From: Polyangium mundeleinium
GTDB taxonomy: Bacteria > Myxococcota_A > Polyangia > Polyangiales > Polyangiaceae
Length of the DNA: 64,000 bases
Direction of reading: 5' to 3'
Assembly: GCF_028369105.1 (NCBI RefSeq)
Contig: NZ_JAQNDO010000001.1
Span: 12,246,501 to 12,310,500, forward strand
Part shown: positions 28,401-35,694 of the stretch, piece by piece
How the letters are laid out: every line of letters begins with the position of its first letter
Numbering within the stretch: the stretch's first letter is position 1
Notes under the pieces: model-generated
What the model saw: only the letters and a program-made list of their open reading frames with translations
Database searches by the model: none
What the model was told of the DNA's origin: nothing
Made by a program: the position numbers and the translations under genes

Positions 28401-29861
28401 ATGCCCGATTCCCTTCCGCGCCGTCGTTTTCTGAAGAGCGTCGTGGCCGCCGCGGCCGTGGCCGTGGTCGCCTTTGATCCCGCCAAGAAAGCCTGGGCCT
28501 CGCATCATGGGCCGGGAAAGGTGAAGATCCCGAAGCTCGACGGCGAGCTCCTCTTCGACGCAGCGACGCGGGCCCAAGCCGCCGACGATTTTGGTCACAT
28601 CATCAGCGAGACGCCGAGCGCCGTGCTCGTCCCGGGCTCGGTGGACGACATCGTCGCCATCGTGAAATTCGCCCGTAAATTCGGATTCGCGGTCGCCGGC
28701 TCGCGTGGGCTCGGCGAGAGCCACAGCACGTACGGCCAAGCGCAGCTCGACGTCGGCGTGGTCATCGACATGCGGGCGCTCGCGGAGATCCACGAAATCA
28801 GCGCGCATGGCGTGCTCGTCGATGCGGGCGTGCGGTGGAGCGAGATTCTCGCCGTCACCGTGCCGCTCGGCAAGAGCCCGCCCACGCTCACCGATTACAT
28901 CGAGCTCAGCGTCGGCGGGACGCTGTCCATGGGGGGAATCGGCGGCCAGGTGTCCCGGCACGGGCTTCAGGTCGACAACGTGCTCGAATTGGAGGTCGTC
29001 ACGGGGGAAGGCAAGCGGGTCAAGTGCTCCCCCACGAAACGCGCGGACCTCTTCCACGCGGTGCGAAGCGGGCTCGGGCAGTTCGGGATCATCGTGCGGG
29101 CGCGAATCCGCCTCGTCAACGTCGCCCCGATGGCGCGCGTCTACACGGCCACCTACACGGACGCTGCCGTCTTCGCGGCGGATCAAATCGCGCTCGCGGA
29201 CGACCAGCGCTTCGATTACCTCGAAGGAATGGCGGAGCTCCAGCCCGCGGGCGCCCCCATCTACAAGCTCGAAGCGACGAAATACTTCACGCCGGGCGCG
29301 CCGCCGAACGACAGCGCCATGCTCGCGGGGCTCTCCTTCGTCCCGGGGACGGAGGTCACGAACGACGTCACGTATTTCGATTTCGCGAACCGCATCGCGC
29401 CCACCGTGGCGTTCTTGCAATCGGTCGGCGCCTGGGCATTGCCGCACCCCTGGATCGACGTCTTCGTGCCGGGCCCGGACGCGGCGGCGTTCGTCGAGAG
29501 CAGGCTCGCCGAGGAGGACGCTTCGACGATGGGCGGAGGTCCGATCCTGTTTTATGCATTCCGGCGGGACAAGGTGACGACGCCCTTCCTCGCGTTGCCC
29601 GACACCGAGCACGTGTTTCTGTTCAGCCTGCTGCGCTTCGCCCCGCCGGTGCCCTCGGCCGTCGCGGCTCTCGTCGCGCAAAACCGCGCCCTCTATGACG
29701 AGCTCGTTCCGCTCGGAGGAAAGCGGTACCCGATCGGCTCGCTCGACGTCACGCAGGCCGACTGGCAGGACCACTTCGGCGACGCGTGGGCCGATTTCGT
29801 GGACGCGAAGGACAAGTACGATCCCGACTACGTGCTCACGCCAGGGCACGGGATTTTCTGA
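28401..29861 (+). CDS. Tat-exported FAD-linked oxidase, cytokinin-dehydrogenase-like
   Basis: Flavoenzyme of 486 residues from ATG 28401 (AGGAG upstream). A twin-arginine signal (PRRRFLKSVVAAAAVAVVAF) indicates export folded with cofactor. The FAD-binding PCMH domain (about 50-220) shows AVLVPGSVDDIVAIVKFARKFGFAVAGSRGLGESHSTYGQ; the His in GLGESHS aligns with the residue covalently linked to FAD in related oxidases. It continues VDAGVRWSEILAVTVPLGKSPP, SVGGTLSMGGIGGQVSRHG and GLGQFGIIVRARIRL. The C-terminal end WQDHFGDAWADFVDAKDKYDPDYVLTPGHGIF follows the cytokinin dehydrogenase pattern. Known relatives cleave cytokinin side chains; the substrate here is uncertain. It is divergent from the 27.2-kb gene. 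Confidence 0.87.
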   Translation: MPDSLPRRRFLKSVVAAAAVAVVAFDPAKKAWASHHGPGKVKIPKLDGELLFDAATRAQAADDFGHIISETPSAVLVPGSVDDIVAIVKFARKFGFAVAGSRGLGESHSTYGQAQLDVGVVIDMRALAEIHEISAHGVLVDAGVRWSEILAVTVPLGKSPPTLTDYIELSVGGTLSMGGIGGQVSRHGLQVDNVLELEVVTGEGKRVKCSPTKRADLFHAVRSGLGQFGIIVRARIRLVNVAPMARVYTATYTDAAVFAADQIALADDQRFDYLEGMAELQPAGAPIYKLEATKYFTPGAPPNDSAMLAGLSFVPGTEVTNDVTYFDFANRIAPTVAFLQSVGAWALPHPWIDVFVPGPDAAAFVESRLAEEDASTMGGGPILFYAFRRDKVTTPFLALPDTEHVFLFSLLRFAPPVPSAVAALVAQNRALYDELVPLGGKRYPIGSLDVTQADWQDHFGDAWADFVDAKDKYDPDYVLTPGHGIF

Positions 29862-29897
29862 GTCGGCTTCACGCCCCGGCGCGGTCCGTCGTGATGT

Positions 29898-31808
29898 TCA
29901 TGAGCATCGGACGGGCCGCGCTCCGCGCCCGCGAGGCCACGATGGGTGAACGGCGTCGACGATGTCTTTCGCGGTCGACAGCGAACACCCGAGCTGTTCT
30001 CGAAGATACTTGATGGCAGCGATGCTCTTCTGCCCTTCGAGGAGCGCCAACATGCCCCCCCGCACTGCCTGTGGCATACACGCCAGCGCTTCGCTACGTT
30101 GCCGCTCGGCTTGCTCCACCAAATGTCGTTCGAGCTCTCGCGCGTCTTCTGGCGACCCGCGGGCTGGGAGGTCGGTCACGACGGCGCACAGTCCGTCGTG
30201 ATGAATGAGGCCGATCGTTGAAGTGGTAACTCCAATCAGCATGACGTCGAAACCCCAATCGACGTCGAGCTGAACGCTCTCCCATTCGTCATATCGAACG
30301 TGAATCACCTGCAAGTGGGCAGGATACGCGGAATGACCGACGACATAAACGTCCCCGGCGAACGCCTTGAACAGCCGTTCGAGGTGCGAGGCATCGTCGG
30401 GATCGAACGGCGCCCAGGTGAGCGTCGTGCCATGCACCCACAATGCTTCTGCCATCAAGTCGGGACTCACGAGAGCCCTCTGGTCGAGAAAGGCCTGTGC
30501 ATCTGGCAGGAGGTCGCGTGCGCGGGCCAGCACCTGAAAATAATCGACGGTTCGGGAAGGGGGCTCTGCCATGGGGAGCTCCAGGACCTCCGCCGCCTGC
30601 CTGGGGTCCACGCGGTAGGGGCTTTCCTTGCCTTCGAAAAAGCCGTGCTCGGCGATCAAGTGCGCGATGAGGCCGGGACCCTTGAGCTTCGCGCCCGAGT
30701 GGCGGTTCTCGATCACGAAATCGAGCGCAGCCCATTCGTGATCGGGTGCGCAAAACCAAGGGCAGTCTTGATATCCGGCATACTGCAACATTCGAACACG
30801 AAACTTGCCAATGTCGTGCTCGTTCGTTTCCCACGCACTCTCCCTGGAGCGGCGGAGCGCCTCGCCGACGACCTCGCGAATCCGTCCAGCGATGTCGGCG
30901 GGCGTGAGCCCCAGCGAGGAAAGGGTGCTCGCGTCCTCCTTCAGCACCTCATCGAGTCGCTCCGTCGCTCCCAAAAATCCCGCCGTGGACAGCACGCGGG
31001 GTCGCATCAGCTCTTCGACGCGCCCCGACCTGGCCAGCCAGCGCCATTGCCAAAAGTCGACCTTCGAGCGCATGATTTTGTGGATTTCCTCGGCGACCTT
31101 GGTATCGAGCCCGAGCGCTCCGAACCGCGGGCGCATGGCCTCGGCCGCCGCGCGCTCGTCGAAGTGCACGGATACCTCGGCAAGAAACCTCGGTGGGGCG
31201 TCGAGCTCGACGTCACCGATCTCTTTGCATGCGAAATCGATGTCCCGCGCAACCTCGGCGGTCGTCCCCAACGCCTCGCGAAGGGACATCCGGAGATGCA
31301 CGATCAAGAGGCATTCTCCGTCGCTGTCCACGATCCGTCCGTTGACCCCACCGGTCCCGAGCGCCGCAAGCTTCTGCTCAGCGACCTCGCGACGCGCCCC
31401 GAAATGGAAAACCACCTTCGATTCCAGGCCCGGCCAGCGGCCGTCATGGCCTCCTGCGCGCCCGATTTCGCACGCGAACGTGCGAAATTCGTCGATGCGC
31501 TCCGCGGAGAGCTCCGCAAGAGGCAACGAGAGGGTCCCGATCAGTCGGTGCGTCGTGTGTACGTCGACGTAGCGCCGAAGAAAGCCGAGGACTTCGGCTC
31601 GCTCTTCTTCGGTGAGCGATCGAGAGAACGTGCAGCCCAGGCCATGAACCTCGACGACCTCGGCCGGATCCCCGCGCACCGCGGCGGGCTCTCGCGAGAA
31701 CCAGTCCATGAACCCGGGGATGTTCTCGATGTCGGGAAGACGCGCGCGCAACGCACCGTCGTTCGGCCAGATCTGGATTCGGGTCACGACGACGTTGCGA
31801 GGATCCAT
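29898..31808 (-). CDS. three-domain unknown protein with C-terminal L7/L12-like segment
   Basis: Protein of 636 residues from ATG 31808 (a GTG at 31844 is in frame and possible). Residues ~25-265 duplicate the stand-alone protein at 22761-23549. A middle region (about 320-430; AWETNEHDIGKFRVRMLQYAGYQDCPWFCAPDHEWAALDFVIENRHSG) is unique here. The C-terminal part (from about 510: VQLDVDWGFDVMLIG... ARGSPEDARELERHL) matches the start of the 27.2-kb protein and is followed by LEGQKSIAAIKYLREQLGCSLSTAKDIVDAV, a clear L7/L12 C-terminal-like segment. No signal peptide. It therefore combines modules of the two smaller minus-strand genes. Function unknown. Confidence 0.75.
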   Translation of the reverse strand: MDPRNVVVTRIQIWPNDGALRARLPDIENIPGFMDWFSREPAAVRGDPAEVVEVHGLGCTFSRSLTEEERAEVLGFLRRYVDVHTTHRLIGTLSLPLAELSAERIDEFRTFACEIGRAGGHDGRWPGLESKVVFHFGARREVAEQKLAALGTGGVNGRIVDSDGECLLIVHLRMSLREALGTTAEVARDIDFACKEIGDVELDAPPRFLAEVSVHFDERAAAEAMRPRFGALGLDTKVAEEIHKIMRSKVDFWQWRWLARSGRVEELMRPRVLSTAGFLGATERLDEVLKEDASTLSSLGLTPADIAGRIREVVGEALRRSRESAWETNEHDIGKFRVRMLQYAGYQDCPWFCAPDHEWAALDFVIENRHSGAKLKGPGLIAHLIAEHGFFEGKESPYRVDPRQAAEVLELPMAEPPSRTVDYFQVLARARDLLPDAQAFLDQRALVSPDLMAEALWVHGTTLTWAPFDPDDASHLERLFKAFAGDVYVVGHSAYPAHLQVIHVRYDEWESVQLDVDWGFDVMLIGVTTSTIGLIHHDGLCAVVTDLPARGSPEDARELERHLVEQAERQRSEALACMPQAVRGGMLALLEGQKSIAAIKYLREQLGCSLSTAKDIVDAVHPSWPRGRGARPVRCS

Positions 31809-31890
31809 ACGAGGTTCGCCTGGATCCTCGTGTACACGGCCCACCGCAGCGTGACCACCCTCCTGCGTCCGGTCAGGCCGCCACGGCGTA

Positions 31891-31922
31891 ACCTACACGT
31901 CACCACAACGTAAGTTCACCCG
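31891..31922 (-). promoter_or_regulatory. conserved upstream element E2
   Basis: Second copy of the ACTTACGTTGT-N4-ACGTGTAGGT element, read on the minus strand. It lies 83 bp before the ATG at 31808, or 47 bp before the alternative GTG at 31844. See E1 at 28196. The other half of this intergenic stretch (31809-32249) holds the 43-bp repeat array and the leader of the plus-strand gene at 32250. Confidence 0.6.
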
Positions 31923-31930
31923 GATCCCTC

Positions 31931-32163
31931 GTCGACGAGACCCGCGACGGGGTCGGACATGCCGGCGGGTGTGGTCGTCGAGGCCCGAGCGGGGTCCGAT
32001 CAGGGCGCGGGTCTCGACGACGAGGCCGGCGACGGGGTCGGACATGCCGGCGGGTCTCGACGACGAGGCAAGCCGCGGGGTCCGAGCAGGGCGAGGGGCT
32101 CGACGGCGAGGCAAGCCGCGGGGTCCGACCCCTCGGCGGGCGTGGGCCGCGAGGCACACCGAC
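31931..32163 (+). repeat. degenerate 43-bp tandem repeat array (about five units)
   Basis: Units begin at 31931, 31974, 32016, 32059, 32102 and (degenerate) 32145, giving periods of 43, 42, 43, 43 and 43 bp. Typical blocks are GACGACGAGGC, GGGGTCCG and GGCGGG. The array ends about 85 bp before the ATG at 32250. A better-preserved array of identical period lies upstream of the gene at 57.9 kb, and in the orientation of the downstream gene the two unit sequences align without gaps at about half their positions. No spacers, so not CRISPR; the period is not a multiple of three, so not coding. Confidence 0.8.
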
Positions 32164-32249
32164 AAGTTCTTGCTTCCCTGCCCTGCCATTGACGTTCCTT
32201 GCCCCGCGTTCGTCTCTCCCCTGCCGTCAACTTACAAGGCAGGCATACC

Positions 32250-32996
32250 ATGCGGAATCTGACCCTCGGTGACCTACGACTCTCGCTCCGTGATCTCCTG
32301 GATACGCGCGTCGATGAATTGCGCCTCTCGAAGACCGGCAAGCTCTACGAGCCGCGCCTTCGCAAGAAGCAAAAAGAAATCGAGGACATCCCCGATCCCG
32401 CACTGAAGCAAGCGCCCCTCGCCACCGAGCTCGCGTCCACCGACGAGCAGCACGACGGATTCGGCTCCGCCATCCATTACATCTGTCTCGCCGTCGAGGC
32501 GCACCCCTCGCTCCCCACCGCGAAGAAGAACGCCGCCCAGCGCATTCGCGAGACCTTCGTCCCCCAGCTCGGCGTCCTCCGCCGTCCTTATGCCGACGAA
32601 GCCGCCGCAGCGCTCGATCTCCGGAAGGATCTCGACACCCTCCAATCCGATCTCATCACCATCACGACCCCTGGCGGCGGCAGTCTCCTCGCCTGGGCCC
32701 ATGACTTCGTCGCCGCGGGCGACTCCATCGATACCCTCCTCCGCGAGCGGGCCAAACTCCTCGCAGGCGCGGAGAATGCCTCCGTCACAGCCCCGCTCCG
32801 CGGCGCGACCGTCGGCCTCCTCGGTCGCTTTCGCGACGCGCTCCGCGACGAGCTCGAAGAGGAGGGCTCTCCCCTGTCCGCCCGCCACGAGGCATCGATC
32901 TTCTCGTACATCGACAAGCTGAGCGCCGATCGCGCGCGCGCCGCGTCGCAAAGCCCGGACCCGCCCGAGGACGCGACCCTCCCCACCCAGCCTTGA
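32250..32996 (+). CDS. helical protein of the MRNLTL family (copy 1)
   Basis: Protein of 248 residues from ATG 32250 (AAGGCAGG upstream). Predominantly helical and cytoplasmic, with no membrane segment. It is a paralogue of the gene at 51533: both start MRNLTLxDLR and share TGKLYxPxL, HDGxGxAI, an AAxRIRExF-LGVL stretch, YAxEAAAA and, near the end, LGRFRxALRDEL. The last 25 residues are Ser/Pro-rich and poorly conserved. A 43-bp repeat array lies just upstream. Function unknown; the family looks lineage-specific, which I infer from finding two copies here. Confidence 0.75.
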   Translation: MRNLTLGDLRLSLRDLLDTRVDELRLSKTGKLYEPRLRKKQKEIEDIPDPALKQAPLATELASTDEQHDGFGSAIHYICLAVEAHPSLPTAKKNAAQRIRETFVPQLGVLRRPYADEAAAALDLRKDLDTLQSDLITITTPGGGSLLAWAHDFVAAGDSIDTLLRERAKLLAGAENASVTAPLRGATVGLLGRFRDALRDELEEEGSPLSARHEASIFSYIDKLSADRARAASQSPDPPEDATLPTQP

Positions 32997-33030
32997 CAAG
33001 CCCCCCGGATCGGATCTAGGCGCCGGCCCC

Positions 33031-33914
33031 TCAGCCCTTCGTCGGCTTCGAGGACTTCGCTGGCGCCTTCGCCGCAGGCTTCGCCGGCGCCTTCGCCGCA
33101 GGCTTCGCGGGCTCGTCTTCCTCGTCGCCCTCGTCCTCCTCGTCCCCTTCGTCCTCGTCCTCTTCGTCGTCCTCGTCCTCGACGTCCTCGGCGAACCGCG
33201 CCGCGCGCGTCTCCTCGTCCTCACCGAAGAGCGACGGCCGCCCTCCGCGCCGTGCTCCGCGACGAACAGGTCGGCGATCTCCAGCAGCGCCGCGATCTTC
33301 TCCTCGCGCACCGGCCCGTAGATCGTCAGCGCCAGGGCCTTTTCCTCCACGCGCACCCACACCTCGCCCGACTCGCACAGAAGCTCGCGCAGCGGGCGCG
33401 TCAGCCACTTGCCGATCGCCTTCGCCAGCGACGTCGATCCCTCGACGAGGTACGCGGCCATGAACTCCGGGTGTTTGCTGAACTGGATGCCCGTGTTCGG
33501 CGCGGGTTTGCCGTCGACGAACGGCAGCGGACGCGCAGTGAACGCAGGGCCCGCCTCCTCCATCGCCACGACCACCGTCTGGTGGTCGCTGCTGCCCGCG
33601 ACGTCTCCCTGGACGAACCGCGCGTAGGCCACCTTCGGCACGAGCTCGTAATCGCCGAGCAACTTCCCGCCGCCCGCGAGCTCCGCCACCCGCCCGAGCG
33701 GGGTCGCGAGGCCCGCGATGCGCTTCGGGCGCGAGTCCTTGCCTTTCTTCTTTTTCGCGCCCGCCGCCTTGGACCGGGCCTTGCCCCCGGCCCGCCGCGC
33801 GCCGAACGCGTCACGCCACGCTTCGATTGCCGAAAGTGCCCGCTTGTCGACCTGCCCCGTGAGCACGAAGATGAGCCCCGCGGCGATCGGCGCGACGATC
33901 CACAGCCACCACAT
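33031..33914 (-). CDS. membrane-anchored unknown protein, frameshifted
   Basis: Starts MWWLWIVAPIAAGLIFVLTG (one membrane helix), then a Lys-rich stretch and a soluble domain (LGDYELVPKVAYARFVQGDVAG... PEFMAAYLVEGSTSLAKAIGKWLTRPL... VWVRVEEKALALTIYGPVREEKIAALLEIADLFVAEHGAEGG). At about 33235-33250 the frame becomes Arg-rich nonsense. The other frame continues as a natural acidic then Lys/Ala/Pro-rich tail (LFGEDEETRAARFAEDVEDED, KPAAKAPAK repeats) to a TGA at 33031. Restoring one base joins them into a protein of about 294 residues. Either a sequence error, a true frameshift mutation or a programmed -1 shift. Function unknown. Confidence 0.6.
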
Positions 33915-34028
33915 GGCGGCGGAGCCTAGTCCGTCTTCGGGATTTTTCCCACAGGATCGAGGCGCCCCGATCTCACCCGGGGGAGATGAAACGAAGCGCC
34001 GTTTCCGTTACCGTAGTCCCCAAGCTCG

Positions 34029-34880
34029 ATGCCGCAGTCCTCGCTCTACTGGCTCACCATCATCGCCCTCGGCCTCTGCGTGATGCTCTCGCTGCTGCGG
34101 CGACAAACCGCCGCGCGCCTGAAGACCGCGCAGCGTCAGCTCCTCGACGAGCGCAAAGATCGCGAGCGCGCGACGAGCGAGCTCATCCACCTGAAGTCCC
34201 AGCGCGCCGCCGCCGAGAAGGACGCCGAGGCCGCGAAGAAGGACGCCGAGGCCGCGAAGAAAGAAGCGGCCGCCGCGCAAAAAGAGGCCGAGGCGGCCGC
34301 GGAGGCGAAGCGGAAGCTCGAAGCGATCGAGGCCGACGTGGCGCGGCTCGAGCGCGAGCGGGACGAGGCGCGCGCCGCGGGGCGAGCTGCGGAGGCCGCG
34401 CAGGAAGAAGCGAAACGCGCGCTCGACGCGAAGGCCATCGAGGGCGACGTCGCGCAGAAGACCATCGCCGAGCTCGCCCGCGCCGCCGAGGAAGGTCGCG
34501 GCGCGGCCGCCGCGAGCCTGCAGAAGATCGCGGACGTGGAGCGGCAAAAGAAGGCCGCCGAGGACGAGCGCGCCGCCGCGAAGAAGCAACTCGCGGAGAG
34601 CGAGGCGAAGCTCCGCGAGCGTGACGCGGCGCTCGCCCGCGAGGTCGCTTCTGCGAAGGAGAGCAAGGAGAAGGCGGCAGCGCTCGAAGCCGAGCTCACG
34701 AAGGCCCGCGAAGAGGCTGCGAAGGCGCCCCCGCCCCCGGCGGCGACTGCGGCCGCTGCGACGAGCGGCGGCGGGGATTTCCTCGCGGCGCTCGACGCCG
34801 ATCCCTACCTGAACCGTGGTCACAAGGAGACGATCCGCATGACCTACAACCAGTTCACGGCGAAGAAGCGTTCTTCGTGA
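34029..34880 (+). CDS. membrane-anchored coiled-coil protein
   Basis: Protein of 283 residues. One N-terminal membrane helix (SLYWLTIIALGLCVMLSLL) is followed by an uninterrupted coiled coil of Ala/Glu/Lys heptads from about residue 25 to 225, including near-repeats AEKDAEAAKKDAEAAKKEAAAA. A Pro/Ala linker follows, then a short, conserved-looking C-terminal piece (GDFLAALDADPYLNRGHKETIRMTYNQFTAKKRSS). The coiled coil would project into the cytoplasm or periplasm; topology cannot be decided by eye. It is divergent from the frameshifted gene and 22 bp ahead of BtpA. Function unknown. Confidence 0.75.
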   Translation: MPQSSLYWLTIIALGLCVMLSLLRRQTAARLKTAQRQLLDERKDRERATSELIHLKSQRAAAEKDAEAAKKDAEAAKKEAAAAQKEAEAAAEAKRKLEAIEADVARLERERDEARAAGRAAEAAQEEAKRALDAKAIEGDVAQKTIAELARAAEEGRGAAAASLQKIADVERQKKAAEDERAAAKKQLAESEAKLRERDAALAREVASAKESKEKAAALEAELTKAREEAAKAPPPPAATAAAATSGGGDFLAALDADPYLNRGHKETIRMTYNQFTAKKRSS

Positions 34881-34902
34881 TCCACGTGGTAAGGGTCTGC
34901 GC

Positions 34903-35694
34903 GTGACGAGCGTCTTCCTCCCCAGCCTCCTCGGCGTCATTCACCTCCCGCCCCTGCCCGGCAGCCCTCGATCCAACGGGGATCTCGGCTCCGCCGAAGA
35001 GCGCGCCTTTCGCGAGGCGGAGCTGCTCGTGGCGACGGGCTACGACGGCATCGTCATCGAGAACTTCGGCGACGCGCCCTTCTTCCCCGGCCCCGTCCCG
35101 CCGATCACGATCGCGTGCATGACCGCCTGCGCGCGCGCTGCACGCGAGGGCAGCAAGGGCCTCTTCCTCGGCGTGAACATCCTGCGCAACGACGCCGACG
35201 CCGCGCTCGCCGTGGCCGTCGCCGCGCACGCCAACATGATCCGCGTCAACGTGCACACCGGCGCGCGCGTCACCGATCAGGGCCTCGTGCAAGGCGCCGC
35301 GCACCAGACGCTGCGCACGCGCCGCGCGCTCGCCGCCGACGGCGTGCGTATCTTCTGCGACGTCGACGTCAAGCACTCCGCGCCCCTCGCGCCACGCCCC
35401 ATCGAGGAAGAAGCACACGACCTCGCCGAGCGCGGCCTCGCCGACGCCCTGCTCGTCACGGGCAGCGGCACCGGGCGCGCCGCCTCCGAGGCCGATCTCG
35501 ACACCGTCGTCCGCGCCGTCTCCGTCCCCGTCTACGTCGCGAGCGGCGTCACCACGGAGAACCTCGCCGCGGTCCGCAAAGCGCACGGCATCATCGTTGG
35601 CTCCGCGCTCCGGGCAGGTGGTCGCGCCGGCGCTCCGATCGATCGCGACCTCGCCGCCCGCTTCGCCGAAGCGTTCCGCGCTTCGCGTCGATGA
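34903..35694 (+). CDS. BtpA/SgcQ family TIM-barrel protein
   Basis: Cytoplasmic protein of 263 residues from a GTG. It follows the BtpA pattern throughout: GVIHLPPLPGSPRS, ERAFREAELLVATGYDGIVIENFGDAPFFPGPVPPITIACM, GLFLGVNILRNDADAALAVAVAAHANMIRVNVHTGARVTDQGLVQG, VRIFCDVDVKHSAPLAPRPIEEE, ADALLVTGSGTGRAAS and VPVYVASGVTTENLAAV. BtpA was first linked to photosystem I stability in cyanobacteria; SgcQ-like members are predicted sugar or nucleoside enzymes. The role outside phototrophs is unclear. Its stop overlaps the start of the next membrane gene (ATGA), so they are translationally coupled. Confidence 0.9.
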   Translation: MTSVFLPSLLGVIHLPPLPGSPRSNGDLGSAEERAFREAELLVATGYDGIVIENFGDAPFFPGPVPPITIACMTACARAAREGSKGLFLGVNILRNDADAALAVAVAAHANMIRVNVHTGARVTDQGLVQGAAHQTLRTRRALAADGVRIFCDVDVKHSAPLAPRPIEEEAHDLAERGLADALLVTGSGTGRAASEADLDTVVRAVSVPVYVASGVTTENLAAVRKAHGIIVGSALRAGGRAGAPIDRDLAARFAEAFRASRR

